64,000 nt of DNA from Paenirhizobium selenitireducens ATCC BAA-1503. GTDB lineage: Bacteria; Pseudomonadota; Alphaproteobacteria; Rhizobiales; Rhizobiaceae. Made by a program: the position numbers and the translations under genes. The stretch spans positions 434,001 to 498,000 of the forward strand of contig NZ_JAEG01000006.1 of the NCBI RefSeq assembly GCF_000518785.1, written 5' to 3'. Below are positions 52,737 through 62,262 of this stretch, piece after piece. The notes under the pieces are model-generated. The model saw nothing but the letters and a program-made list of their open reading frames with translations. It searched no databases and was not told the DNA's origin. The number at the start of each line of letters is the position of its first letter. The first letter of the stretch is position 1.

Positions 52737-53726
52737 ATGACCGCAGCCGTTGAATTCACGCAGGTGTCGCGCCATTTCGGCGCCGTCAAAGCCGTCGATG
52801 CCGTCGACCTGAAAATCGCGCCCGGCGAGTTCTTCGCCATGCTCGGACCGTCCGGCTCCGGCAAGACAACGTGCCTGCGCCTGATTGCCGGCTTCGAACA
52901 GCCGACCTCCGGCCATATCGAAATCTTCGGCGAAACGGCCGAGGGCGTGCCGCCCTATCGCCGCCACGTCAACACGGTGTTCCAGGACTATGCCCTGTTT
53001 CCGCATCTCGACATCCTGAACAACGTCGCCTATGGGCTGATGGTCAAGGGCGTCGACAAATCCGAACGGCTGCAGCTTGCCGAACAGGCGCTCGACCTCG
53101 TCAAGCTGCCGGGCTACGGCGCGCGCAAGCCCGGCCAGCTCTCCGGCGGCCAGCGCCAGCGCGTGGCGCTGGCCCGCGCGCTCGTCAACAAGCCGAAGGT
53201 GCTGCTCCTCGACGAACCGCTCGGCGCGCTTGACCTCAAGCTGCGCGAGCAGATGCAGGAGGAGCTGAAGACCCTGCAGCGCTCGCTCGGCATCACCTTC
53301 ATCTTCGTCACCCATGACCAGGGCGAGGCCCTGTCCATGGCCGACCGCGTCGCCGTATTCAACGACGGCAAGATCGTTCAGGCCGGCACGCCGGAAGAAA
53401 TCTACAATCATCCGAAGACCCGCTTCGTCGCCGATTTCGTCGGCTCCTCCAATGTGATTTCGCCCGCCGACATGAAAAAGCTCGGCGGCGAGGCGAAATG
53501 GGCGAGCCTGCGCCCGGAAGCCATCCGCCTTCTCCCGAGCGGCGGCATAACGGCGACCGTCCGCTCGCACAGCTTCCTCGGTGCCGCCACCCGCGTCACC
53601 GTCGGGGCCGGCAATATCGTCCTGTCGGTCATGGTGCCGGCCGGCCAGTCGGTGCCGGATATCGGCGCCGCGACCGGCCTTTCCTGGCAGCCCTCAGACC
53701 TGCACTACATGGACGACGCGGCATGA
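52737..53726 (+). CDS. ydcT: Polyamine ABC transporter ATPase (YdcT/PotA type)
   Basis: ATP-binding subunit, 329 residues. Seen: Walker A GPSGSGKTT, FQDYALFPHLDILNNVAYGL, signature LSGGQRQRV, Walker B VLLLDEPLGALD, and a C-terminal TOBE-type domain (about 240-325). The 3' end shares ATGA with the next gene. Confidence 0.94.
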   Translation: MTAAVEFTQVSRHFGAVKAVDAVDLKIAPGEFFAMLGPSGSGKTTCLRLIAGFEQPTSGHIEIFGETAEGVPPYRRHVNTVFQDYALFPHLDILNNVAYGLMVKGVDKSERLQLAEQALDLVKLPGYGARKPGQLSGGQRQRVALARALVNKPKVLLLDEPLGALDLKLREQMQEELKTLQRSLGITFIFVTHDQGEALSMADRVAVFNDGKIVQAGTPEEIYNHPKTRFVADFVGSSNVISPADMKKLGGEAKWASLRPEAIRLLPSGGITATVRSHSFLGAATRVTVGAGNIVLSVMVPAGQSVPDIGAATGLSWQPSDLHYMDDAA

Positions 53727-54673
53727 GCGAGGTCGCCACCACATCGATCCTGCCGGGACGCGGCGGCGTCATGGGGCGCCTGTCGGACCTGTTCTGGCGC
53801 CGCCCCAATCTTTTGCTCCTGCTGATGCTGGTCCCGCCGGTGCTGTGGCTCGGCATCATCTATATCGGCTCGCTGATCGCGCTCCTGCTGCAGAGCTTCT
53901 TCTCGATTGACGAATTCTCCGGGATGATCAATTACGAGCTGACGCTTTCAACCTATGGGCAGCTGCTCAACCCGGCCAATTTCGACATCATCCTCCGCAC
54001 CGTGCTGATGGCCGCCGTCGTCACGCTCGCCTCCGCCGTGCTCGCCTTTCCGATTGCCTACTACGCCGCGCGCTACGCTACCGGCAAATGGAAGGCCTTC
54101 TTCTATCTCGGCGTCATGCTGCCGCTCTGGTCGAGCTATCTGGTCAAGGTCTATGCCTGGAAGCTGATCCTCGCCAAGGAAGGCATCCTCACCTGGATCT
54201 TCGCGCAACTGCACCTGACCTGGCTGCTCGATGCCATCCTGGCGATCCCGGTGATCGGCGGCAATTCGCTGTCGATCAGCTATATCGGCACCTTCCTGGT
54301 CTTCGTCTATGTCTGGCTGCCCTTCATGATCCTGCCGGTCCAGGCCGCACTCGAGCGTGTGCCCGGCAATCTGATCGAGGCCTCGGGCGATCTCGGCGCC
54401 CGGCCGAACCAGACCTTCCGCCACGTGCTTCTGCCGCTGGCGCTGCCCGGCCTTATCGCCGGCTCGATCTTCACCTTCTCGCTGACGCTCGGCGACTACA
54501 TCATCCCGCAGATCGTCGGCTCCTCGCGCCTGTTCATCGGCCAGGCCGTCTATGCCCAGCAGGGCACGGCCGGCAATGTGCCGCTCGCCGCCGCCTTCTC
54601 GGTCGTGCCGATCGTCATCATGGGCGTCTATCTGTGGGCTGCCAAACGCATGGGGGCTTTCGATGCGCTCTGA
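53723..54673 (+). CDS. ydcU: Polyamine ABC transporter permease (YdcU/PotB type)
   Basis: Six-helix permease, 316 residues. Seen: [22 protein letters not shown] and the EAA loop [29 protein letters not shown] 53723 overlaps the ATPase stop by four bases and its 3' end overlaps ydcV by 11 bases. Confidence 0.94.
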   Translation: MSEVATTSILPGRGGVMGRLSDLFWRRPNLLLLLMLVPPVLWLGIIYIGSLIALLLQSFFSIDEFSGMINYELTLSTYGQLLNPANFDIILRTVLMAAVVTLASAVLAFPIAYYAARYATGKWKAFFYLGVMLPLWSSYLVKVYAWKLILAKEGILTWIFAQLHLTWLLDAILAIPVIGGNSLSISYIGTFLVFVYVWLPFMILPVQAALERVPGNLIEASGDLGARPNQTFRHVLLPLALPGLIAGSIFTFSLTLGDYIIPQIVGSSRLFIGQAVYAQQGTAGNVPLAAAFSVVPIVIMGVYLWAAKRMGAFDAL

Positions 54674-55475
54674 ACGTTCCGCGGCCGGTTGGCCACTGAA
54701 GCTTGCAGCAGCGGGCGGACTTCTGTTCCTGCACCTGCCGATCCTGCTGATCTTCGTCTACGCCTTCACCACGGAAGAGAAGAGCTTCCAGTGGCCGCCA
54801 CCGGGCTTGACCACCAAGTGGTTCGCCGTGACCTGGAACCGGCCGGATGTCTGGGAAGCGCTGACGCTTTCGGTCAAGGTCGCATCGATCGCCACCGCGG
54901 TCGCGCTGCTGCTCGGCACGCTGGCCGCGGCCGCCGTGTCGCGCACGAAATTCTTCGGCCGCGAGGTGATCTCGCTGCTGGTCATCCTGCCGATCGCGCT
55001 TCCCGGCATCATCACCGGCATCGCGCTGCGCTCGGCCTTTTCGCTCGCCGACATTCCGTTTTCGATGTGGACGATCATCCTCGGTCACGCGACCTTCTGC
55101 GTCGTCGTCGTTTACAACAACGCGGTCGCCCGATTCCGGCGCACCTCGGGTTCGCTGATCGAGGCGTCGATGGATCTCGGCGCCGACGGCTTCCAGACCT
55201 TCCGCTACGTGGTGCTGCCGAATATCGCGACAGCCCTTCTCGCCGGCGGCATGCTCGCCTTCGCGCTGTCCTTCGACGAGGTCATCGTCACGACCTTTAC
55301 CGCCGGCCAGCAGTCGACCCTGCCGATCTGGATGCTCGAAGAACTGATCCGCCCGCGCCAGCGCCCGGTCACCAACGTGGTCGCCATGCTGGTGGTGATC
55401 GTCACGCTCCTGCCGATCCTCGCCGCCTATTACCTGACCCGCGATACGGACCAGATTTCCGGCAGCGGCAAATAA
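54663..55475 (+). CDS. ydcV: Polyamine ABC transporter permease (YdcV/PotC type)
   Basis: Second permease, 270 residues. Seen: [42 protein letters not shown], and the EAA loop [26 protein letters not shown] 54663 starts within the ydcU end. The aldehyde dehydrogenase gene follows after 36 bases. Confidence 0.94.
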   Translation: MRSERSAAGWPLKLAAAGGLLFLHLPILLIFVYAFTTEEKSFQWPPPGLTTKWFAVTWNRPDVWEALTLSVKVASIATAVALLLGTLAAAAVSRTKFFGREVISLLVILPIALPGIITGIALRSAFSLADIPFSMWTIILGHATFCVVVVYNNAVARFRRTSGSLIEASMDLGADGFQTFRYVVLPNIATALLAGGMLAFALSFDEVIVTTFTAGQQSTLPIWMLEELIRPRQRPVTNVVAMLVVIVTLLPILAAYYLTRDTDQISGSGK

Positions 55476-55511
55476 CATCAAAGACAACTCAATCAGTTGA
55501 GGGAGAACCAC

Positions 55512-56936
55512 ATGGACACGCAAATGCTGATCGGCTCGAAGTTCGAGGCCGGCACCGAAACCGAGGAAAAGGTCCTCAACCCGAAGACCGGCGAGACCAT
55601 TCTCGCCCTGCCCGAGGCTTCGCTTGCCCAGGTGGACGCCGCCGTCGATGCCGCCGAAAAAGCCTTCGACAGCTGGTCCGCCACCACCCCGGCGCAGCGG
55701 TCCGCCTATCTCTTGAAGATCGCCGACGCAATCGAGCAGGATGCCGCCGGCTTTGCCACGCTGGAAAGCCTCAACTGCGGCAAGCCGATCAATGCCGTTC
55801 TGAATGACGAAATCCCGGCCATCGTCGATTGCTGGCGCTTCTTCGCCGGCGCGATCCGCTCGCTGCATGCGCCGGTCGCCGGCGAATACCTGCCCGGCCA
55901 CACCTCGATGATCCGCCGCGATCCGGTCGGCATCGTCGGCTCGATCGCGCCGTGGAACTATCCGCTGATGATGATGGCCTGGAAGCTGGCGCCGGCGATC
56001 GCCGGCGGCAACACGGTCGTCTTCAAGCCGTCCGAACAGACCCCGCTGACCGCCCTGAAGCTGGCCAAGCTGCTCGCCGACATCCTGCCGGAAGGCGTGG
56101 TCAACGTCGTGCTCGGCCGCGGCGAAAGCGTCGGCAATGCCATCATCAACCATGCCAAGGTCAACATGGTGTCGATCACCGGCGACATCGCCACCGGCAA
56201 GAAGGTGCTGGCGGCTGCTGCCAAGTCGGTCAAGCGCACCCATCTGGAACTCGGTGGCAAGGCCCCGGTCATCGTCTATGACGATGCCGACCTCGAAGCC
56301 GTCGTCGCCGGCATCCGCACCTTCGGCTTCTACAATGCCGGCCAGGACTGCACCGCCGCCTGCCGCATCTACGCTTCCGACAAGATCTACGACAAGTTCG
56401 TCGCCGACCTCGCCTCAGCCGTCTCGACCCTGAAGTTCAACCAGGCCGACGACACCGAAAACGAGATCGGCCCGCTGATCTCCAGGCGCCAGCGCGACCG
56501 TGTCGAAAGCTTCGTCACCCGCGCCTCCGAGCACAGCCACATGGAGGTCGTCACCGGCGGCAAGGTGTCTGGCGAAAAGGGCTTCTTCTACGCCCCGACC
56601 GTCATTGCCGGGGCCCTGCAGGACGACGAGATCGTGCGCCGCGAAGTGTTCGGCCCGGTCGTCTCGGTCACCCGCTTCTCGGAAACCGACGATGCGATCG
56701 CCTGGGCGAACGACAGCGACTACGGCCTTGCCTCCTCGGTCTGGACCAAGGACATCTCCCGCGCCATGAAGACCGCCGCGCGGCTCCGCTACGGCTGCAC
56801 CTGGATCAACACCCACTTCATGCTGTGCAACGAGATGCCGCATGGCGGCCTGAAACAGTCGGGCTACGGCAAGGACATGTCGGTCTACGCGCTGGAGGAC
56901 TACACCGCCGTCCGCCACGTGATGATTGCGCACTGA
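55512..56936 (+). CDS. patD: Gamma-aminobutyraldehyde dehydrogenase
   Basis: NAD-dependent aldehyde dehydrogenase, 474 residues, the same length as E. coli PatD (YdcW), oxidising 4-aminobutanal to GABA in putrescine breakdown. Seen: [31 protein letters not shown] (cofactor site), LELGGKAP with the general-base Glu, and catalytic Cys280 in [13 protein letters not shown] 55512 with GGGAG upstream. It lies 36 bases after ydcV, as in E. coli ydcSTUVW, so the operon imports and oxidises putrescine; the transaminase step must be encoded elsewhere. Confidence 0.94.
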   Translation: MDTQMLIGSKFEAGTETEEKVLNPKTGETILALPEASLAQVDAAVDAAEKAFDSWSATTPAQRSAYLLKIADAIEQDAAGFATLESLNCGKPINAVLNDEIPAIVDCWRFFAGAIRSLHAPVAGEYLPGHTSMIRRDPVGIVGSIAPWNYPLMMMAWKLAPAIAGGNTVVFKPSEQTPLTALKLAKLLADILPEGVVNVVLGRGESVGNAIINHAKVNMVSITGDIATGKKVLAAAAKSVKRTHLELGGKAPVIVYDDADLEAVVAGIRTFGFYNAGQDCTAACRIYASDKIYDKFVADLASAVSTLKFNQADDTENEIGPLISRRQRDRVESFVTRASEHSHMEVVTGGKVSGEKGFFYAPTVIAGALQDDEIVRREVFGPVVSVTRFSETDDAIAWANDSDYGLASSVWTKDISRAMKTAARLRYGCTWINTHFMLCNEMPHGGLKQSGYGKDMSVYALEDYTAVRHVMIAH

Positions 56937-57057
56937 GGAACGGTCGCGGATAGGAGACAAAACCGGCGTGGCGAACCGCCACGCGCGAGCCTGCTGAAGG
57001 ATTCCGCCGGCATTGCCGCCGGTGGTTTGCCGGAAAAGACGCCCCTCTTTTGTGAAT

Positions 57058-57200
57058 CCCTCTTCTCCCCATCGGGGAGAAGTGCCGAGCGCCCTTCGAC
57101 AGGCTCAGGACGAGGCGGGATGGTACAGCGAGAGTGGCCAGAGCTTCGCTCCCCATCATCCGGCGCTGCGCGCCACCTTCTCCCCGATGGGGAGAAGCGG
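57058..57200. repeat. Paired CTTCTCCCC hairpins, locus after patD
   Basis: CTTCTCCCC-AT-CGGGGAGAAG at 57062-57082 and its inverted copy at 57177-57197, the same hairpin family as 52585-52694. Between them lies a CCCTTCGACAGGCTCAGGAC segment of a kind repeated in many proteobacteria. The rest of the 502-base gap (56937-57438) shows no gene. Confidence 0.75.
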
Positions 57201-57438
57201 TGACGACACCGCTTGCACCCCACTGGCGCCCCCCCCATTCCAAAGCCTGAAGGCTGGGACAAATCCCGTCGACATCCGGCCGCCCGCCCGTAGCGCCAGT
57301 GTCGATCGCACAGCCAAGGCGCCCATCCGGTACGCACCGCTTGCCCCGCACGCGACAGCCCCCGTTTACCTTCGCCTGAGATAATCTGGCGACATAACGA
57401 CCGCTGTACTATCCTCGCCGCAAATCATGGAGAACCGC

Positions 57439-58110
57439 ATGCGCCGCATCCTGCCCGTCCTGATCGCCCTGGCGACGCTGTCCTGGCCCGCCGTCGCGCC
57501 CGCGCAGGAACCGCTGGTCATCCCGGCGCCGAACCTCGGCGGCAATCCGTCCGACGATGCGGCGATCTGGCATGTCTACGGGCTGATCCCCGGCGATGTT
57601 CTGAACATCCGCTCCGGCGCCGGCCCGGCCTTCCGGGTGATCGGCGCGCTGCAGGAGGGCCAGCCGGTGCGCAATCTCGGCTGCCGCGAACGCGATGGCG
57701 GCTTCTGGTGCCGGATTTCCACCTATGAGCGGCCGAGCATCAGCGGCTGGGTCAATGGTCGCTACATCACCGACGAGTGGGTGCCGCCGGCCGGCGCGCT
57801 GCCTGAGGACGACGAGGACCGCGTCATTCCGGGAACCGCCTATCACGCCACCGGCACGATCCGCTGCCAGATGCCGGGCGACGCGCGCATCGGCGCCTGC
57901 GCCTTCGGCATCGTCCGCAACGGCCCCTTCGCCGAGATCGACCTGACCTTCCCCGACGGCTACACCCGAGCGCTGACCTACCGCGCCGGCCGATTTTCCG
58001 CCAAGGACGGCGCAGAGGTCCGCAGCCACAAACAGGGCGGCGTCGCCGTCGTCACCGTCAACGGCGAAGAGACGTTCCACATTCCCGACGATGTCGTGAT
58101 GGGGTGGTGA
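57439..58110 (+). CDS. Secreted SH3-domain protein
   Basis: Exported protein, 223 residues. Seen: signal peptide MRRILPVLIALATLSWPAVAPAQ, an SH3-like segment YGLIPGDVLNIRSGAGPAFRVIGALQEGQPVRNLGCRERDGGFWCRIST...GWVNGRYI (about 44-110, with a Cys pair), and a C-terminal domain CQMPGDARIGACAFGIVRNGPFAEIDLTFPDGYTRAL of unknown type. Bacterial SH3 domains often bind cell wall. ATG 57439 is favoured by GGAG six bases before it; ATG 57427 also fits. Confidence 0.8.
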   Translation: MRRILPVLIALATLSWPAVAPAQEPLVIPAPNLGGNPSDDAAIWHVYGLIPGDVLNIRSGAGPAFRVIGALQEGQPVRNLGCRERDGGFWCRISTYERPSISGWVNGRYITDEWVPPAGALPEDDEDRVIPGTAYHATGTIRCQMPGDARIGACAFGIVRNGPFAEIDLTFPDGYTRALTYRAGRFSAKDGAEVRSHKQGGVAVVTVNGEETFHIPDDVVMGW

Positions 58111-58161
58111 ACTGCGACGGGAATCGTATGGGTAAGCCAACCTGAAAGACCGCTGAAAACA

Positions 58162-58491
58162 CCCCCCTCTGCCCTGCCGGGCATCTCCCCCTCAAGGGGG
58201 GAGATCGGCAGAACGCCACTCCCTCACCCGGCATCAATAATCGTAAAGGGCCACAGGTCGTGCGCGCGCCAGAGAGCCGTCAGCACTGCGGAAGATGTCA
58301 GAATGCGAGACGGCAGCACCGGAAAACGGCAGTGTGTACCGTCAGATGCTGCTGCCGTCTATGCCGTGAGCTGTTGTGGGCTTTATCGTCAGCAGTCACA
58401 GACGAGGGTGCCAAAGTGATGGGGGCTGAGCGTTCACCACGCATCAATCTCCCCCCTTGAGGGGGAGATGCCCGGCAGGGCAGAGGGGGGT
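58162..58491. repeat. Paired inverted mosaic repeat, locus 3, with structured spacer
   Basis: Arms 58162-58206 and 58447-58491 are perfect reverse complements with core GCCCTGCCGGGC and loop TCAA. The spacer of about 240 bases is the longest seen and contains an 11-pair stem (58308-58318 with 58350-58360) with an inner ACGG/CCGT pair. The element fills the 415-base gap between the SH3 gene and tal; no gene is seen in it. Confidence 0.8.
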
Positions 58492-58525
58492 ATCCGCACG
58501 CCCCTCCAATCAGAAAGACCGACGC

Positions 58526-59482
58526 TTAAGCCGCCAGCGCCTTGGCGATCTGGGCGCGCAGGGTGCCGAGGTCCTTGGCGAAGCCGCGAATGCCTTCGGC
58601 GAGCTTTTCGGTCGCCATGGCATCTTCGTTCATCGCCCAGCGGAAGGCCTTCTCGTCGAGCGAGACACGCGGCTCGGCCTTGACGCTTTCCGGCGAGAGC
58701 AGTCGCGGCAGGTCGCCGGTCGCGGCGTCGAGTTCGTCGAGCAACTGCGGGCTGATCGTCAGGCGGTCGCAGCCGGCCAGTGCCTCGATCTCGCCGGCAT
58801 TGCGGAACGAGGCGCCCATGACGATCGTCTCGATGCCGTTCGACTTGTAGTAGTTGTAGATCGAGCGCACCGAGAGCACGCCCGGATCGGTCTCGGACGT
58901 GTAGTTCTCGCCTGTCGACTTCTTGTACCAGTCGAGGATACGGCCGACGAAGGGCGAGATGAGGAACACGTTGGCGTCGGCGCAGGCGATCGCCTGGGCC
59001 TTGGAGAAGAGAAGCGTCAGGTTGCAGTCGATGCCTTCGCCCTGCAGCACTTCCGCCGCGCGGATGCCTTCCCAGGTCGAGGCGAGCTTGATCAGGATGC
59101 GGTCGCGCTCGATGCCGCGCTCCTTGTAGGCGGCGATGATCCCATGCGCCTTGGAGATCGACGCCTTGGTGTCGAAGGACAGGTCGGCATCGACTTCGGT
59201 CGAGACGCGGCCGGGCACGAGGCCGGCCAGCGCTGCGCCGACCGAAACCGCCAGCCGATCGGCGATGGCCTCGACCACGGCCTCGTCGGCACCACCCTTG
59301 GCCTTGCCCCAGGTGATCGCTTCCTTGAAGGCGTCAGCAAAGGCGTCGGTCCCGAGCGCCTTCAGAACGATCGAGGGATTGGTCGTGCAGTCCACCGGCT
59401 TCAGGCGCGCGACGGCCTCGATGTCACCGGTATCGGCGACCACGGTGGTCATGGCGCGAAGCTGTTCGAGTTTGGAGGTCAT
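58526..59482 (-). CDS. tal: Transaldolase
   Basis: Pentose phosphate pathway enzyme of the E. coli TalB type, 318 residues. Seen: the Schiff-base Lys in [16 protein letters not shown], the Asp of TVVADTGD, and [12 protein letters not shown] and [14 protein letters not shown] 59482 is chosen; the frame to 59578 is extra. It works with the xylose genes of this window only in the general sense of pentose metabolism. Confidence 0.95.
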   Translation of the reverse strand: MTSKLEQLRAMTTVVADTGDIEAVARLKPVDCTTNPSIVLKALGTDAFADAFKEAITWGKAKGGADEAVVEAIADRLAVSVGAALAGLVPGRVSTEVDADLSFDTKASISKAHGIIAAYKERGIERDRILIKLASTWEGIRAAEVLQGEGIDCNLTLLFSKAQAIACADANVFLISPFVGRILDWYKKSTGENYTSETDPGVLSVRSIYNYYKSNGIETIVMGASFRNAGEIEALAGCDRLTISPQLLDELDAATGDLPRLLSPESVKAEPRVSLDEKAFRWAMNEDAMATEKLAEGIRGFAKDLGTLRAQIAKALAA

Positions 59483-59629
59483 GATCGTTATCCCTGTTCT
59501 TCGAAGCGGCCCGGTTGTGGAAGGGTCGGGGCCGAAAAATTCGTGCCGACTATCACCAGCGGAAGATGGCAAAGTCAAGAATGCGGGAAAACGATTCTAA
59601 TCGATTAATAGATCCATCGGCATCGACGC

Positions 59630-60520
59630 TCAGCCGCAGATTTTCCCCGCCTCCCAGCCAAGCATGGCGCGCTTGCGCGTCAGACCCCAGTGATAGCCGG
59701 TTAGCGCCCCGCTCTTGCCAAGCGCCCGGTGGCACGGCACGACGAACGAAATCGGATTGCGGCCGACCGCCGCACCGACCGCCCGGCTCGCCGTCGGCTG
59801 GCCGATCCTGGCGGCGATGTCGGAATAGGTGACCGCCTTGCCGAGCGGGATTTCAAGCAAGCTCTCCCAAACCCGGACCTGGAAATCCGTGCCGATCAGC
59901 ACGACGCGCAGCGGCTGCTCTCCGGACCATTTCTCGGGGTCGAAGATCCGGCCCGCATAAGGCGCGGTCGCGGCCTGATCGGCCACGTAGTTGGCCTGCG
60001 GCCAGCGCTCGGCCATATCGTCGAAGCAGGCGGCCTCGCCGCCCGGATCGGCAAAGGCAAGACCCGCCAGACCCCGCTCGGTCACCATCACCAGCGCCAG
60101 CCCGAACGGCGACGGGTGAAAGCCGTAGCGGATGGTGAGCCCGGCCCCGCGCGCCTTCCATTCACCCGGCGACATGGCCTCATGCGTGACGAAAAGATCG
60201 TGCAGCCGGCCCGGCCCCGACAGGCCGAGCTCGATCGAGGTTTCCAGCAGCGGCATGCCTTCCCGGCCGAGCAGCCGCTTGGCATGGTCGAGCGTCACCG
60301 CCTGCAGGAAACCCTTCGGCGTGAGACCCGCCCAGCGGGTGAAGGTCTTCTGCAGTTGGTTCGGCGACTGCCCGAGCCGCGCCGCCATCACCTCCAGCGA
60401 CGGCTGCGCCTGATAGTCGAGCGTCAGCATCTCGATCACCCGGCGCACGGTCTCGTAGTCCGAGCCCTCGGGCGTGATGTCGGTGGTCGTCGAAAGGTCG
60501 ATCTGTTGAGCAAGGGTCAT
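59630..60520 (-). CDS. Ada-type methylated-DNA-cysteine methyltransferase, no zinc domain
   Basis: DNA-repair protein, 296 residues: AraC-type helix-turn-helix (about 20-120, SLEVMAARLGQSPNQLQKTFTRWAGLTPKGFLQAV) joined to an O6-methylguanine methyltransferase (about 125-290) with active-site Cys in FVVPCHRALG and ARIGQPTASRAVG before it. The N-terminal Ada zinc domain that senses methylphosphotriesters is absent, so it cannot sense by that route; it may repair DNA only or use the HTH to place itself on DNA. Starts at ATG 60520. Confidence 0.92.
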   Translation of the reverse strand: MTLAQQIDLSTTTDITPEGSDYETVRRVIEMLTLDYQAQPSLEVMAARLGQSPNQLQKTFTRWAGLTPKGFLQAVTLDHAKRLLGREGMPLLETSIELGLSGPGRLHDLFVTHEAMSPGEWKARGAGLTIRYGFHPSPFGLALVMVTERGLAGLAFADPGGEAACFDDMAERWPQANYVADQAATAPYAGRIFDPEKWSGEQPLRVVLIGTDFQVRVWESLLEIPLGKAVTYSDIAARIGQPTASRAVGAAVGRNPISFVVPCHRALGKSGALTGYHWGLTRKRAMLGWEAGKICG

Positions 60521-60618
60521 GGCTTAATCCTCATCTATGACCCGACTTCACCACGCGCAAGGCCGACGCGCCACCCGTTTCTTGCGGGACGAGCGAAGTC
60601 ATCCGTCTGCGCAAGCCA

Positions 60619-60845
60619 GCCCCCTCTGCCCTGCCGGGCATCTCCCCCACAAGGGGGAGAACACAGCGCGGATATCGCTCGGCCTAATCATCCGCCATGC
60701 AGACAGAAGCCCAAGATGGAGTTTCAAGGTCGCCGCCCGCACGAAGCAGTTCTCGCTTCTTTGCAAGCGTATGCATGTGGCAGGCGGGTGCTCCAAATTG
60801 CTCTCCCCCCTTGTGGGGGAGATGCCCGGCAGGGCAGAGGGGGGT
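60619..60845. repeat. Paired inverted mosaic repeat, locus 4
   Basis: Arms about 60619-60664 and 60802-60845, inverted copies with core GCCCTGCCGGGC and loop ACAA; the left arm has one G fewer in the hairpin. Spacer of about 137 bases has no evident structure. It fills the 342-base gap between the Ada-type gene and the DUF2244 gene; no gene is seen there. Confidence 0.78.
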
Positions 60846-60862
60846 ATCCCCCTACGAAGCGC

Positions 60863-61360
60863 TCAAATCCGCTGCTTGGCCGTCGCCAGCGCGCCCTTGA
60901 AGGCCCGGGCAAAGCTCTCCCGGTCGTCAGGGTTGAGAAACGAGCCGACATCGGTGCGCTGCCCCTGCCCCGCCACCTGCATCGATACGATGCCGATCTC
61001 GTCGTGGCGCTTGACGAAGAAGCGCGCCCAGAAGGGATTGAAGCGATGTTCGGTCAGACGGCCGGACGGCGAGAATTTCAGGATCGCGAGATCGGTGCGC
61101 GAGACATAGACCTCCTCGCGCGCCCGGCCCGACCGATAGTTGAGCCAGAAGGCGCCGTAGAGCAGCAGGAAGTCGAGACCGAAGAACAGGCCGATCGGCC
61201 AGGCGCCGGTGGCCATGAAGAACGCGGCATGCACGGCGCAGACCGCGCCGGTGATCATCAGCAGGAGGCGGAAACCCTTTCGGCCGAGCGAACGATAGGG
61301 CACGAGTTCGGCAGCGAATATCGGCTGCTCCGCGACGGGGTTCACATTGCCTTTGGTCAT
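60863..61360 (-). CDS. DUF2244 membrane protein
   Basis: Inner-membrane protein, 165 residues. Seen: ELVPYRSLGRKGFRLLLMITGAVCAVHAAFFMATGAWPIGLFFGLDFLLLYGAFWLNYR, two membrane helices, and a cytoplasmic C-terminal half with EEVYVSRTDLAILKFSPSG and FNPFWARFFVKR, the DUF2244 pattern. Function unknown. It is divergent from nth, sharing a 22-base promoter gap, an arrangement common in alphaproteobacteria as I recall it. Confidence 0.85.
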   Translation of the reverse strand: MTKGNVNPVAEQPIFAAELVPYRSLGRKGFRLLLMITGAVCAVHAAFFMATGAWPIGLFFGLDFLLLYGAFWLNYRSGRAREEVYVSRTDLAILKFSPSGRLTEHRFNPFWARFFVKRHDEIGIVSMQVAGQGQRTDVGSFLNPDDRESFARAFKGALATAKQRI

Positions 61361-61382
61361 TGGGGCCGACTATAGATTGTCC

Positions 61383-62159
61383 ATGACGAGTCCGATGAAG
61401 AAATCCAGCACCGAAACCTTGAAAAAGTCAAATCCCGGAAGCGTGAAGCGCAAGCCCGCGGCCCGTTCGGCCTATTCGAAGGCCGAGATCGAGGAGATCT
61501 TCCGCCGCTTCTCGATCCAGCGCCCGGAACCCAAGGGCGAACTGGAACACGTCAATCCGTTCACCCTTGTGGTCGCCGTCGCGCTGTCGGCCCAGGCGAC
61601 CGATGCCGGCGTCAACAAGGCGACGCGCGCCCTGTTCAAGGTCGCCGACACGCCGCAGAAGATGCTCGACCTCGGCGAGGAGAAGGTTCGCGACTATATC
61701 AAGACGATCGGCCTTTATCGCAACAAGGCGAAGAACGTCATCGCCCTGTCGCAGCGCCTGGTCGACGTCTATGGCGGCGAGGTGCCGAAGACCCGCGAGG
61801 AGCTGGTGACGCTGCCCGGCGTTGGCCGCAAGACCGCCAATGTCGTCCTGTCCATGGCCTTCGGCATTCCGACCATGGCAGTGGACACGCATATCCTGCG
61901 CATTGCCAACCGCATCCGCCTCGCCCCCGCCAAGACGCCGGACGAGATCGAGGACAAGCTCATGCGGATCGTGCCCAAGCACTGGCTGTTCCACGCCCAT
62001 CATTGGCTGATCCTGCACGGGCGCTACTGCTGCAAGGCGCGCAAGCCGGAATGCGAACGCTGCGTCATCGCCGACATCTGCAAATCGCCGGAAAAGACCT
62101 GCGACGTGCCGGCCCCCCTGGTGGAACTCCCGCCGCAACTCTTCGGCCCGACACCCTAG
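61383..62159 (+). CDS. nth: Endonuclease III
   Basis: Base-excision-repair glycosylase/AP lyase, 258 residues. Seen: helix-hairpin-helix VTLPGVGRKTANVVL with catalytic Lys, MAVDTHILR with catalytic Asp, and the four-cysteine [4Fe-4S] motif CCKARKPECERCVIADIC (C-X6-C-X2-C-X5-C). Start ATG 61383 (MTSPMKKSS) or 61395. The TAG stop lies inside the left end of a repeat element. Confidence 0.95.
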   Translation: MTSPMKKSSTETLKKSNPGSVKRKPAARSAYSKAEIEEIFRRFSIQRPEPKGELEHVNPFTLVVAVALSAQATDAGVNKATRALFKVADTPQKMLDLGEEKVRDYIKTIGLYRNKAKNVIALSQRLVDVYGGEVPKTREELVTLPGVGRKTANVVLSMAFGIPTMAVDTHILRIANRIRLAPAKTPDEIEDKLMRIVPKHWLFHAHHWLILHGRYCCKARKPECERCVIADICKSPEKTCDVPAPLVELPPQLFGPTP

Positions 62160-62262
62160 AGCATTTCCGGCGAAAACGGCGTCGCCTTAGATGCTCTATG
62201 TCTTTGTTTTCACGCAGTTCCGGACGCAAAACCGCTTCGCACTTTTGCTGGAACTGCTCTAG
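62156..62262. repeat. Intergenic repeat with CTAG ends providing both stop codons
   Basis: The element begins CTAGAGCA (62156-62163) and ends TGCTCTAG (62255-62262), perfect reverse complements. The nth stop TAG is 62157-62159 and the cysZ-type stop TAG is the complement of 62259-62261. The inner part (GCAGTTCCGGACGCAAAACC, GCACTTTTGCTGGAACTGC) resembles a repeat that I recall across Rhizobiales. Confidence 0.75.

Noticed and set aside
56818..57351. Minus-strand frames over the patD end and the repeat region
   Set aside because: They read through repeat hairpins and antisense to patD, with no family-like sequence.
23273..60845. CRISPR array from repeated GC-rich sequences
   Set aside because: The copies are far apart, inverted and palindromic, lie singly in intergenic gaps, and no cas genes are present.
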